Source: Schaalia sp. Marseille-Q2122 (lineage in GTDB: Bacteria > Actinomycetota > Actinomycetes > Actinomycetales > Actinomycetaceae). Taken from it: DNA of 64,000 nucleotides. The notes beneath the pieces were generated by a model. The model was not told the origin of the DNA. It worked only from the letters and a program-made list of their open reading frames with translations, and searched no databases. Each line of letters starts with the position of its first letter. Within the stretch, counting starts at the first letter, position 1. A program made the translations under genes and the position numbers. The DNA lies in NCBI RefSeq assembly GCF_903645355.1, contig NZ_CAHJXR010000004.1:1-64000 (forward strand). The letters are read 5' to 3'. Of the stretch, positions 16,911 through 25,459 are shown one piece after another.

Positions 16911-18161
16911 ATGTCACGCACCTTCCAATCCTTCGGCATTGGCAACTACCGCCTGCTCTTCACCGGAATCCTTTTCGCCTCCATTGGCATGTGGATGCAG
17001 GTTCTCGCCCAAGACTGGCTGGTCCTCACCGAACTCACCGACCACGACGCCACCCAGGTGGGTATCGTCACCGCCTTGCAGTTCCTGCCCCAACTTGTGC
17101 TCTCACCATGGGCGGGACTCCTGGCAGACCGCGTTGACCGGCGTAGACTCCTGTATCTCACGCAGCTGAGCTCAGCAGCTTCGGCCCTCATTCTGGGCGC
17201 CCTCGTCATCAGCGGAGTCGTGCAGCTCTGGCACGTGTATCTGATGGCGCTAGCCTTGGGGGCAGTGTCCTCCCTTGACGGGCCCGCACGCATGACCTTC
17301 GTGTCCCAAGTGGTACCCAAGACTCACCTGGCGAATGCGGTTGGCCTCAATGCCACGGCTTTCCACAGCGCGCGCCTGGTTGGGCCAGCGCTGGCAGGTT
17401 TTGTCATTGATTGGGCAGGAACAGGGTGGGTGTTCGTCATTAATGCCGCCCTTTACACGGTCCCACCCTTGACGCTCCTGCTGATGAAGGCTTCAGAGTT
17501 TCAACCTCGCGTAGCCACCCCTAAGGCGAAGGGACAGATCCGCGAAGGCCTGGCCTATGTCCGACAGAGACCCGAAATCAAGATGGTCTTCCTCGCCGTT
17601 GCGATCGTCGCTGGCCTGGGTCTGAACCTGCAGATGACCTCGGCATTCATGGCCACGGAGGTCTACAGCAAGCAAGCCTCCGAATATGGCATCCTCGGCT
17701 CCTTCATTGCCATTGGCGGCGTCCTGGGCTCCCTGATGGCTGCACGTAGGCGTGCCCCACGCTTGCGGACCGTTGTGCTGGCCGCTGCGGGCTTTGGAAT
17801 CGCAGAAACCGCGCTGGCATTGGCGCCCACCTTCGAAGCCTTCATGGTGCTGGCTATCCCTACGGGCCTGATGTCGCTGACGATGATGACCTCGGCCAAT
17901 GCTCTGGTCCAGCTCAGCGTCGATGAATCGATCCGTGGCAGGGTCATGTCCCTGTACGGCATGATCTTCCTGGGCATGAACCCCATCTGCTCACCCTTCG
18001 TAGGATGGGTGGCCGAGGCCTTCGGCGCGCGCTGGTCAATCCTTGTCGGATCCCTCTCCTCCATCGCAGTTGCCGTCGTGGTGGGTATCTGGGCATACCT
18101 GTGGCGAAAGAGCCAGGGCATTACGCCAAGGCTCTTCGACGTCCCACGCCGCCGCGCCTGA
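16911..18161 (+). CDS. MFS transporter, EntS-like exporter (paralog 2)
   Basis: A 416-residue major facilitator protein closely matching the upstream gene over its whole length (shared AQDWLVLT, VGIVTALQFLP, GWVFVINAA, IRGRVMSLY). ATG 16911 has GAAGGAGA upstream. The pair arose by tandem duplication. Whether the two work as separate pumps or as a heteromer is not shown by the sequence. Confidence 0.87.
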   Translation: MSRTFQSFGIGNYRLLFTGILFASIGMWMQVLAQDWLVLTELTDHDATQVGIVTALQFLPQLVLSPWAGLLADRVDRRRLLYLTQLSSAASALILGALVISGVVQLWHVYLMALALGAVSSLDGPARMTFVSQVVPKTHLANAVGLNATAFHSARLVGPALAGFVIDWAGTGWVFVINAALYTVPPLTLLLMKASEFQPRVATPKAKGQIREGLAYVRQRPEIKMVFLAVAIVAGLGLNLQMTSAFMATEVYSKQASEYGILGSFIAIGGVLGSLMAARRRAPRLRTVVLAAAGFGIAETALALAPTFEAFMVLAIPTGLMSLTMMTSANALVQLSVDESIRGRVMSLYGMIFLGMNPICSPFVGWVAEAFGARWSILVGSLSSIAVAVVVGIWAYLWRKSQGITPRLFDVPRRRA

Positions 18162-18311
18162 TTTCTCGGGGCGCAAGGCGTGCATGCCCGAAGGGCCTCG
18201 AAGGATCCTGGCAGGGCCGCAAAGCCCCTGGGCACAGCGTGCATCAGCACCCCTGAGCGCGGCGCGCATCCACACTCCACCCAGGGGAGTCCACACTCTA
18301 CAGGTCGTCGA

Positions 18312-19496
18312 TCAACTGCCCTGCGCAATCACCCAATCAATACTCGCCACCAGCTTTTCCACATCGACACTCTCCACTGACGGGAAGGTTGCAATGCGCA
18401 GCTGATTGCGGCCCAGCTTACGGTAGGGCTCCACGTCCACCACGCCATTCGCCCGCAGCACGCGCGCAAGGTAAGAAGCGTCGACGGCCTCGTCAAAATC
18501 AACGGTCGCCACCACGGGCGAGCGCCACTCCTCACGCGTAATAAAAGGAGCGGCATGCGGGTGAGCATCCGCCCACGTGTAGATCGCGCCCGAGGACGCG
18601 CGGCAGCGCGCCTCCATCGCAGGCAGCCCGCCGCTGGCGAGCATCCACTGAATCTGCTCATCCATCATGATGAGAGTCGCCAAAGCCGGAGTATTGAGCG
18701 TCTGGTTCTTCACCGAGTTATCCAACGCAATCGACAGATCCAAGAACTGCGGCATCCAGCGGTCCTTCACCGCGTGCAGCTCGCGGGCGCGCTCCTGAGC
18801 GGCGGGGGAGAGGAGAGCAAACCACAGGCCGCCATCGGAGGCAAAGCACTTTTGTGGAGCGAAGTAGTACACGTCCGTGGCGGTCACATCGGCGTTCACG
18901 CCACCGGCAATCGAGGTCGCATCAACGACGGTCAGCGCATCATCTGAGACGCCCGCAGATCCCGGTGTCACGCGGTAGAGCGGTGAGAGAGCGCCGGTGG
19001 AGGTCTCATGGTGGGGGTAAGCGCATAGATCCACGGCGGGCCCCTCGTCCTGAGCGAAAGCGGAAAGTGCCGCCTCATCAACGAGGGTGGCCACGGCGCC
19101 GGCCTCGGCGGAAAGGACGAGTGAAGGGGCGAGGAAGGGGGCGGCCAGTGTTTCGTCGGCGAATTTCTGGCCGAACTCGCCAAAGACCGCGTGGGCGGCA
19201 CGCTCGCGGACCAACGAGGTCGTCGCCACTGCCCAGAACGCCGTGGAGCCGCCGTTACCGATGGCGATTTCCCACTCGCTGGGCAGAGCGTAGAGGGCGC
19301 GCAGGCCCTCGCGGATGGAGGCGACGAGGTCGAGGACGGGGCGCTGACGGTGTGAGGTGCCAATGAGAGGGCTAGCGGAGAGGGCCTCTACCTGAGCCGA
19401 GCGGACCTTCGATGGGCCGCAACCAAAACGGCCATCAGAGGGCTGAAGTTCTGCGGGAAGGACGGGCAAATCCACGGGAGTATGAGAAGCGGCCAT
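18312..19496 (-). CDS. serC: Phosphoserine aminotransferase
   Basis: PLP enzyme of serine synthesis converting 3-phosphohydroxypyruvate and glutamate to phosphoserine, 394 residues, of the actinobacterial SerC type. PLP would bind Lys216 in YFAPQKCFAS. The N-terminal GRFGCGPSKVR and the GNGGSTAFW block are typical. ATG 19496. It is convergent with the MFS pair and divergent from dtxR, and stands alone. Confidence 0.93.
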   Translation of the reverse strand: MAASHTPVDLPVLPAELQPSDGRFGCGPSKVRSAQVEALSASPLIGTSHRQRPVLDLVASIREGLRALYALPSEWEIAIGNGGSTAFWAVATTSLVRERAAHAVFGEFGQKFADETLAAPFLAPSLVLSAEAGAVATLVDEAALSAFAQDEGPAVDLCAYPHHETSTGALSPLYRVTPGSAGVSDDALTVVDATSIAGGVNADVTATDVYYFAPQKCFASDGGLWFALLSPAAQERARELHAVKDRWMPQFLDLSIALDNSVKNQTLNTPALATLIMMDEQIQWMLASGGLPAMEARCRASSGAIYTWADAHPHAAPFITREEWRSPVVATVDFDEAVDASYLARVLRANGVVDVEPYRKLGRNQLRIATFPSVESVDVEKLVASIDWVIAQGS

Positions 19497-19688
19497 AGTG
19501 AAAATCTAGCCTGAAACAAGCAGAGGCGATTTCGGTCATGCCGATTGTGCGGATTTCGATAAAAAGCTATGACCAACCAGCCGCGATATTCTGCGGTTTT
19601 CCGCCATCTTGAGACGAATTAGGAAAGAGACCATATTCTGAACAAACCTGTGGGAGTGGTATGCCACCTAAGGAGAGGGTAAGAGGCA

Positions 19689-20363
19689 ATGACTGAGCTC
19701 ATCGATACCACCGAGATGTACCTCAAGACGATCTACGAACTTGAGGAAGACGGTGTGACCCCCCTTCGTGCGCGCATTGTCGAGCGCCTGGGACATTCAG
19801 GGCCGACTGTCTCCCAAACTGTTGGCCGTATGGAACGCGACGGCCTGCTGTACGTCATGGGCGACCGCCGCCTTGAGCTGACCGATCAGGGGCGCGAGGT
19901 GGCGGTGGAGGTCGTCCGCAAGCATCGTCTGGCTGAGCGGCTGCTCATGGACGTAATTGGTCTGGGATGGGCTGAGGTTCACGAGGAAGCCTGCCGCTGG
20001 GAGCATGTCATGTCCAAGCAGGTGGAGGATCGCCTGGTGGGCCTCTTGGGGGATCCGGTGACTGATCCTTACGGCAATCCGCTGCCGGGCGCTGATGCTC
20101 CGAAGGGGACGTCCGTGGAGTATGTTGCTCGCGGCGAGGCTGAGGTGCGGGCCGTGATCGTCCGTATTGGCGAGGCAATCCAGGCGGAGTCGGCGATTAT
20201 TGCTGACTTTGACGCCTTGGGTTTGCGCCCCGGGGCTGAGGTGCAGCTCAGTGCGCATCAGAAGGTGGTGCGTGTGGTGCCCGTGATTGATGGAGAGTTG
20301 GCTTCGGAGTATTTGGCTTTGTCGGATGCGTTGACTCCTCACCTCTTTGTCTCGCCTCTTTAA
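19689..20363 (+). CDS. dtxR: DtxR/IdeR-type iron-dependent repressor
   Basis: Metal-activated repressor of iron uptake genes, 224 residues. The winged helix fills about 1-70, the dimer and metal domain 71-140, and a C-terminal SH3-like domain about 150-224. Every ligand is at the position known in DtxR: Met10, Cys102, Glu105 and His106 for the activating site, His79, Glu83 and His98 for the ancillary site. Cys102 points to iron rather than manganese sensing. GAGAGGGT lies before ATG 19689. Confidence 0.95.
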   Translation: MTELIDTTEMYLKTIYELEEDGVTPLRARIVERLGHSGPTVSQTVGRMERDGLLYVMGDRRLELTDQGREVAVEVVRKHRLAERLLMDVIGLGWAEVHEEACRWEHVMSKQVEDRLVGLLGDPVTDPYGNPLPGADAPKGTSVEYVARGEAEVRAVIVRIGEAIQAESAIIADFDALGLRPGAEVQLSAHQKVVRVVPVIDGELASEYLALSDALTPHLFVSPL

Positions 20364-20423
20364 GGGCTGCATGAAGGGGGCGTCTGGTGCGGCTGGGCGC
20401 GCGTGATGCCCCGTCTGTGTCGT

Positions 20424-20463
20424 CTGGTGCTTCCTGCCTACGGGTGGGAAGCACCAGTTTTTT
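20424..20463 (+). terminator. Intrinsic terminator after dtxR
   Basis: An 11-bp stem (20424-20434 with 20447-20457) followed by six T. Confidence 0.93.
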
Positions 20464-20714
20464 GCCTCTCTTTGACCCCTAGTAGGGGAGAGGTTGGATC
20501 AGGGGTCTATCAGGGAAAACTCAGGGTTTGGGGGATCTTGTCCAAGACTGTGTAGAAGTGGGACTTTTTTCCCAAAACGTGGACACTAGACCCTCAATTT
20601 TGGCCGTTTTTCGTGAACAACTTCGCATGCCGTTATCTACGTGTGACATTTACGGAGAAATCCGGGTAGTCTGTAACTCGGTTGTTACTCAACCAGCCGT
20701 ACCCTTAGCCGCCG

Positions 20715-20852
20715 AGGCTAGACCCTAGGGGTAAGGAAACAGCCAGGTCTAGCGCGGGGGACCCACATGGGGCCTCTTGAGGTCTTGGGGTGAAGTCCGG
20801 GAAACCGGACCGGGCTCTCCTGCCCGAATCCGACAGCTAACCTCGCAGGTGC
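20715..20852 (+). promoter_or_regulatory. ydaO-type c-di-AMP riboswitch
   Basis: The 3-prime core reads GAATCCGACAGCTAACCTCG (20826-20845), the hallmark of this class, preceded by CGCGGGGGACCCA and GGGGTGAA blocks in the expected order. GCTAGACC (20717-20724) pairs with GGTCTAGC (20746-20753) at the 5-prime edge. It ends 17 bases before the start of an NlpC/P60 gene. In actinobacteria this class typically precedes cell-wall hydrolase genes and represses them when c-di-AMP is high. The 20464-20714 leader before it has no gene. Confidence 0.93.
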
Positions 20853-20869
20853 TACAAGGAGAAAACTAC

Positions 20870-21640
20870 GTGACCAACGCCAAGTACACGCCGCGACACC
20901 GCAAAGCTCGTCGCCCCATGGCGCCGATCGCTGATCTCGCGGAAACAATGACGTCGATGAACCTCACTCCCATTCGAGGTACCGCCGTCGTTTCTGCAAC
21001 TGGTCTTGCACTGACCGCAGTTGTGACACCTGTTGTCAACGCTAGCCCTTCCGTGTCTGCGCACACCGAAGAGGCAGCCCTCACGACCACCGCCCAGGTT
21101 GAAGCCCTGACCACCACGGTCTCCGTGCCTGATATCGCCTGGACCGCCATTGATGAGCTCTCTGTGGTCGCAGAGGCTCCCGCTGCGGAGGAAGTCGCTC
21201 CTGAACCTGCTGAAGAGGTCCAGGAAGATGCGGCAGCAAGCCGTGACAACGTGCGCGAAGACATCGCCTCCGACCAGTCCGTTGCTGCCTACACCGCAGC
21301 AGCAAACGCTGCCGGTGGCGACATCGTCTCCATCGCTTCCAGCCTGCTGGGCATCCCCTACGTCTACGGTGGCTCGACCCCCGCAGGCTTTGACTGCTCC
21401 GGCTTCACCCAGTACGTCTACGGCATGGCTGGTATCAGTATCCCCCGCACCTCTGGCGCTCAGGGATATGCAGGTACCTTCGTGTCCGCAGCTGACGCTC
21501 AGCCCGGGGACCTCGTGTGGCACGCCTACGGCCACGTCGGCATCTACGCCGGTAACGGCATGGTCATTGAGGCCACCACTCCTGGTGACGTCACCCAAAT
21601 CCAACCTCTGTGGGGCGACTACCAGTTCGTCCGCTACTGA
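20870..21640 (+). CDS. Secreted NlpC/P60 peptidoglycan endopeptidase
   Basis: A 256-residue wall hydrolase expected to cut peptide stems of peptidoglycan outside the cell. A basic N-terminus is followed by a hydrophobic export segment at about 40-62 and an Ala/Glu-rich linker to about 140. The catalytic NlpC/P60 domain follows, with Cys176 in FDCSGF and His222 in GHVGIYAG. The third site is probably Glu234 in VIEATTPG rather than His or Asn. GTG 20870 has AAGGAG 9 bases upstream. Expression is under the riboswitch just ahead, linking wall turnover to c-di-AMP. Confidence 0.93.
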   Translation: MTNAKYTPRHRKARRPMAPIADLAETMTSMNLTPIRGTAVVSATGLALTAVVTPVVNASPSVSAHTEEAALTTTAQVEALTTTVSVPDIAWTAIDELSVVAEAPAAEEVAPEPAEEVQEDAAASRDNVREDIASDQSVAAYTAAANAAGGDIVSIASSLLGIPYVYGGSTPAGFDCSGFTQYVYGMAGISIPRTSGAQGYAGTFVSAADAQPGDLVWHAYGHVGIYAGNGMVIEATTPGDVTQIQPLWGDYQFVRY

Positions 21641-21665
21641 GGTTCCCTTTCCTTTCGGGGGGCGT

Positions 21666-21691
21666 GGGGTCGATTCTTCGGAATCGACCCC
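21666..21691 (+). terminator. Terminator after the NlpC/P60 gene
   Basis: An 11-bp stem (21666-21676 with 21681-21691) with a stable TTCG loop, followed by ATGTTTGTT. Confidence 0.85.
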
Positions 21692-21800
21692 ATGTTTGTT
21701 CCCGGTGTTTCTCGGCCGCGACTACCCAGTCCGGCGCTGAAGCATGACGTAGCCCGCCGAATGGGGCACAATAGAGGGTGACTCACATCACGAGGAGGAG

Positions 21801-22742
21801 ATGCTGGTGTCCACTCCAACAATCGTTGTCGGCGTCGACGGCTCAACGGCGAGCCTCGCAGCAGTCGACTGGGCAATCCACCGCGCCAACCTCATCGGCG
21901 CTCGCGTACACATCATGTGCATGTATGCAATGGCTTCATACTCCGCCGCAGCCCTTGACGGCGGATACGCCGGAATCGACGCTGAAGCCCTCGAAAAAGG
22001 CGCTCAAAGCGTGGTCGACGCAGCGGTTGAACGCGCCACGAGCCTCGTCGGAGCGGACACACGCGTCACCATCAGCTCCTCCATCGAACCCGGCGACCCC
22101 GCCTCGATCCTCGTCGAAATGTCCGCAGAAGTGGACCTCATCGTCGTGGGCAGCGCCAGCGGCGGCGGCTTCATGAGTCGCCTCCTCGGGACCGTCTCAT
22201 CCTCTCTCCCCGCCAACGCCGACTGCCCCGTCGTCGTCGTCCCCGAGCACAAAAGCGGGAAGGCCTTCACGCCCATCGACAAGATCGTTGTCGGCGTTGA
22301 CAGCTCATCCAACACCTCCGCCGCCCTCAAAGCCGCCATCGCCGAAACCGAACTGTGGGGCGCCGCCCTCACCGCTGTCTCCGCCGTGCCCATCCCCAGC
22401 GTCGGCGGCGTCATGGGCTGGGTGCCCAACACCGGCAACCACGACGCCGTCATCGCCGAGATCAAAAACGGACTCAACACCGCCGTCGACTCTGCCCTGG
22501 GCGACCACGATCTCCCCGTCGCGCGCCACGTCCTCGACGGATCCCCCGCCTCACTACTCATCGAATTCTCGACCGCCGTTGACCTCGTCGTCGTTGGAAC
22601 CCGAGGAGGTGGCGGCTTCGCCGATATCTTCCTCGGCTCGACCTCACAAACCGTCATCAGCCACTCCACCTGCCCCGTCATGGTCGTCCCACGCGGCCGC
22701 GACGAACGCTCCGGAGAAAGCTACGCCTGGGAGCGACGCTAA
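21801..22742 (+). CDS. Tandem universal stress protein
   Basis: A 313-residue protein of two UspA domains (about 1-150 and 155-305). Both have the ATP-binding signature near their ends: VVGSASGGGF...GTVSSSL in the first and VVGTRGGGGF...GSTSQTV in the second. Actinobacterial tandem UspA proteins of this type bind ATP and act in dormancy or stress. GAGGAGG precedes ATG 21801. The gene stands alone before a tRNA. Confidence 0.93.
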   Translation: MLVSTPTIVVGVDGSTASLAAVDWAIHRANLIGARVHIMCMYAMASYSAAALDGGYAGIDAEALEKGAQSVVDAAVERATSLVGADTRVTISSSIEPGDPASILVEMSAEVDLIVVGSASGGGFMSRLLGTVSSSLPANADCPVVVVPEHKSGKAFTPIDKIVVGVDSSSNTSAALKAAIAETELWGAALTAVSAVPIPSVGGVMGWVPNTGNHDAVIAEIKNGLNTAVDSALGDHDLPVARHVLDGSPASLLIEFSTAVDLVVVGTRGGGGFADIFLGSTSQTVISHSTCPVMVVPRGRDERSGESYAWERR

Positions 22743-22819
22743 CCCGCACCGCCAGGATTTACGAGGTCCACGCCTGCGGGTGCTAGGCTTAAGCCTGCAC
22801 CGAGTGCTCGCTCGGGCAT

Positions 22820-22892
22820 GCCCCCGTAGCTCAGGGGATAGAGCACCGCTCTCCTAAAGCGGGTGTCGGACGTTCGAATCGTCTCGGGGGCA
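22820..22892 (+). tRNA. tRNA-Arg (CCT)
   Basis: A full cloverleaf: acceptor GCCCCCG pairs with CGGGGGC (22885-22891), anticodon loop CTCCTAA with CCT at 22853-22855, and T arm GTTCGAATC. The 3-prime CCA is not encoded. It reads AGG, a rare codon in such a genome. Confidence 0.97.
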
Positions 22893-22918
22893 CAATCTTC
22901 TAAAGGAGATGATCCGCA

Positions 22919-23875
22919 ATGGGTGCTGGGCATAACCACTCCCACGGACACGGCCACTCTCATGACCATGCCGGGGGTTTCACCGCAAGCAACCGCAGGC
23001 GCCTGGCCCTGGCTTTCACCATCACCGGCGGCATCGTCCTCGCCCAAGCCATCGGATCCCTCCTGACCGGCAGCCTCGCCCTCCTGACCGACACCGCGCA
23101 CGCCGCAGTAGACGCCTCCGGACTCCTCGTTGCCCTCCTGGCTGGACGTCTCGCGATGAAACCCGCCTCCGACCGGCACACCTGGGGCTACCGACGCGTC
23201 GAGGTCCTCGCCGCCCTCGCCCAATCCACGCTCCTGCTGGCCGTGGGCATCTACACCGCCATCGAGGCCATCAAACGCTTCTTCGAACCCGCAGAGATTC
23301 CCTCCACCGAGCTACTGATCTTCGGCGCTCTAGGCCTCATCGCGAACCTCAGTGCCATGCTCATCCTCTCAGCCGGGAGGGGTGCGAACTTCAATATGCG
23401 AGCCGCCTTCCTTGAGGTCCTCAACGACGCGCTCGGCTCCGCAGGCGTCATTATCGCGGCCATCGTCATCTCCACCACCGGCTTCATGCAGGCTGACTCC
23501 ATCGCCGGCCTCTTCATCGCAGCACTCATCGTGCCACGAGCCTTCACCCTCATGAAGGAAACGACAGTCGTCCTCATGGAATTCACGCCCGCCGGCCTTG
23601 ACCTTGAGCAGGTGCGCGCGCACATCCGGTCGCTACCGCACGTCAAAGACGTCCACGACGTCCACGCCACCACCGTCGCCACCGGCCTGCCCACCCTCAG
23701 CGCACACATCATTGTCGAAGACGAATGCTTCCACGACGGTCACGCCGTCGACATGCTCATGGCAGTGCGTGAATGTGTCGCCGAGCATTTCGACGTGTCA
23801 ATCACGCATTCAACCTTCCAGATTGAAACAACGCGCGTCGCCGAATCCGAGGAAGAACAACACAACCACCAGTGA
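22919..23875 (+). CDS. Cation diffusion facilitator metal exporter
   Basis: Proton-coupled exporter of zinc-like divalent metals, 318 residues with six membrane segments and a C-terminal cytoplasmic domain. A His-rich N-terminus (HNHSHGHGHSHDH) can bind metal. Membrane helix 2 has Asp58, His61 and Asp65; helix 5 has Glu166 and Asp170 (FLEVLNDALGS), where many zinc exporters have His then Asp. That His-to-Glu change may alter metal choice. AAAGGAG lies 10 bases before ATG 22919. It starts 26 bases after tRNA-Arg. Confidence 0.92.
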   Translation: MGAGHNHSHGHGHSHDHAGGFTASNRRRLALAFTITGGIVLAQAIGSLLTGSLALLTDTAHAAVDASGLLVALLAGRLAMKPASDRHTWGYRRVEVLAALAQSTLLLAVGIYTAIEAIKRFFEPAEIPSTELLIFGALGLIANLSAMLILSAGRGANFNMRAAFLEVLNDALGSAGVIIAAIVISTTGFMQADSIAGLFIAALIVPRAFTLMKETTVVLMEFTPAGLDLEQVRAHIRSLPHVKDVHDVHATTVATGLPTLSAHIIVEDECFHDGHAVDMLMAVRECVAEHFDVSITHSTFQIETTRVAESEEEQHNHQ

Positions 23876-23951
23876 TTCATTGGCCTGCGCGCTTGGTGTT
23901 CGTCACTCGAATTGCCGTGCTCGCAGGCAATCCTGTAATCTAGGCGATCGA

Positions 23952-24041
23952 GGTAGCGTGTCCGAGCGGCCGAAGGTGCAGCACTCGAAATGCTGTGTGG
24001 TGTCACAGCCACCGTGGGTTCAAATCCCACCGCTACCGCCA
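23952..24041 (+). tRNA. tRNA-Ser (CGA)
   Basis: Acceptor GGTAGCG pairs with CGCTACC (24031-24037), with a long class II variable arm. Anticodon CGA at 23986-23988 sits in the loop CTCGAAA. The 3-prime GCCA is encoded (CCA 24039-24041). It reads UCG. Confidence 0.97.
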
Positions 24042-24046
24042 CTGAC

Positions 24047-24085
24047 AACCGCATGATTCCAACGAAAAGTTGGGGTCATGCGGTT
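24047..24085 (+). terminator. Terminator after tRNA-Ser
   Basis: AACCGCATGA (24047-24056) pairs with TCATGCGGTT (24076-24085), continued by TTCCAAC against GTTGGGG with G-U pairs. CTTCTTAT follows. The inner part is nearly identical to the hairpin after tRNA-Thr at 58272. Confidence 0.9.
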
Positions 24086-24098
24086 CTTCTTATGTCCC

Positions 24099-24120
24099 GT
24101 GGGATACAGGTGGGATACAT
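24099..24120 (+). repeat. 11-bp tandem repeat beside tRNA-Ser, att-like
   Basis: GTGGGATACAG and GTGGGATACAT are adjacent, 58 bases after the tRNA. Tandem sequence of this kind next to a tRNA is reminiscent of integrase attachment regions, and the following 1.5 kb is island-like. No integrase is present, so this is only suggestive. Confidence 0.35.
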
Positions 24121-24211
24121 GAAAACAGTTTTCGGGTTGCGGGGAGTGGTTGCCGTGAGCGCTCGCGGGAGTGTGAGGGCGCGTGTTTGGGGACGTTAGT
24201 CCCCTCTTGTC

Positions 24212-24400
24212 GTGGGGTGGCGGATTGTCATCCCATGCCTGCTGTGCGGTACGGGGGTGTGTCTTGCGCTCCCGCTAGTTTGCTTGTGGTGGGGTAACGG
24301 ATCGTTACCCCATGTCTGCTGTGTGGCGTGAGGGTGTCCGTCTGTCTGTTGGGGGGGGGGTAGCGTTTTTTTACCCCCCTTTGCCGTTTATGCCGGGTGG
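24212..24400 (+). repeat. Hairpin-bearing repeat units, also seen at 25247
   Basis: Two adjacent related units begin near 24212 and 24289, sharing GTGGGGT, CGGAT, CCCATG and CTGCTGTG. The second contains the perfect hairpin GGGGTAACG-GAT-CGTTACCCC (24291-24311). A third diverged unit starts near 25247 and keeps GGCGTGAGG and CTGTCTGTTG, followed by a new hairpin. Confidence 0.55.
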
Positions 24401-24880
24401 CGCTGTGTCTGCAAGGGGTGCTCACGGTGTGAGGATCCTTGGGCTGTTGTGTGGCTGCGTCTGTGTGGTGGTGGTGTCTGTGTGCCACCCGGGTAGGGGG
24501 GCATGTACCCCCCTTTGGTGTTCTTTTGCTCCCGCCCTGTCATAGCAAAAATGGTTCGCGGCGTTTCCAGGAGTTTTTGCCTGTGTTTTGGGGTGGTGGT
24601 TTGGCTTGTGTTTGTGGGGTTTGTGGTGGCGTGGGGTGGCTTTGTTGCTGTCGTGTTGATTCTGCGCGGTTCGTCTCAGTTCGTTGCTGCGTTGCTTGTG
24701 GGGGTGTGGCGTAGCGCGGGCGGGCTTTTAGCTCCGCCCCTAGGGGGTGAGTGCCGGGGTGCTGCTGTTTGCCTGCCTGTGTTCCAGCATGCAGGGGGTT
24801 TTGAGGGTGCTGGGTGTGGGGTGTCCTGCTATTGCCCTTGGGTGTGGCGCGGCGGTAGGCTGTGGGGTGGAAGCATAAAA

Positions 24881-24908
24881 AGCGGGCACAGTTGCCCCCG
24901 TGCCCGCT
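24881..24908 (-). terminator. Intrinsic terminator of the broken small gene
   Basis: AGCGGGCAC (24881-24889) pairs with GTGCCCGCT (24900-24908); on the minus strand TTTTT follows. It lies 9 bases after the TAA of the small minus-strand frame, which supports that frame having been a real gene. Confidence 0.75.
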
Positions 24909-24917
24909 GTGAGGATG

Positions 24918-25141
24918 TTAGTCCTCTAGGGCTTCCCAAAGGATTGCGATAGCCCGGACGGTCTTGGCAATGGCTTCACCTACTGCCTTGACTGTTCGGG
25001 CTACGTGTTTCCATTCGGGTCTTTTGTGTCCCTTGGATATGTGCCCCTCTCCCTTCTGTTGGTTTGGCCCGCTTCACGGCGGATTGCGTGGTGTTCCGTG
25101 AGGGGGTCCTTGCCTTGGAAGGGCGTTCCTGATTGTGTCAT
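24918..25141 (-). pseudogene. Small gene with one frameshift, function unknown
   Basis: An ATG at 25141 (minus) opens a frame beginning MTQSGTPFQGKDPL and continuing TEHHAIRREAGQTNRR. About 31 codons in, the sense passes to the next frame (GHISKGHKRPEWKHVARTVK, then AVGEAIAKTVRAIAILWEAL) and ends with TAA at 24918-24920. Together about 74 residues: basic, then an amphipathic Ala/Ile-rich helix. The shift lies in the purine run around 25045-25055. Either a one-base indel broke it or a -1 ribosomal shift joins the frames. A strong terminator follows. I do not recognise the family. Confidence 0.45.
25074..25106. repeat. 33-bp repeat, inverted copy at 25580-25612
   Basis: These 33 bases recur in inverted orientation at 25580-25612 with a single mismatch. 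At 25074-25106 they encode the PLTEHHAIRRE part of the broken gene on the minus strand; at 25580-25612 the same peptide can be read on the plus strand, inside the hairpin that ends the thiamine operon. Confidence 0.75.
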
Positions 25142-25459
25142 AGGGTGCGAGGCTGCCGCAGGCGCTTGCGGGAGCGCGGGGGCGTGTGCGTGGGGGTGTT
25201 AGTCCCTGTGTCGGGGGGGCGCACCCCCGTGAGCTGTAAGCGATGGAGTGGTGAATTGTTACACCCCCTGACTGTCGCATGGCGTGAGGCTGCCTGTCTG
25301 TTGAAGGGGCAGCGGTTTGCGCTCCCCTTCATACCTATGCTGGTGGTTGAGTGCGGTTTGCCTGTTGGTTCCCTTGCTCGTGCTTGCATGGAGGGCTCAC
25401 TTCGGTGCACCCCCTGGGGTTCGGATGCACAGGCTAAGGCGCTTGGGGCGGCAAGTTTT

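Noticed and set aside
24551-24952. Possible small membrane protein on the plus strand of the island
   Set aside because: It contains a hydrophobic stretch (FVVAWGGFVAVVLIL) but this follows from the G+T-rich strand; no ribosome binding site and the frame runs through a minus-strand terminator and the end of the broken gene.
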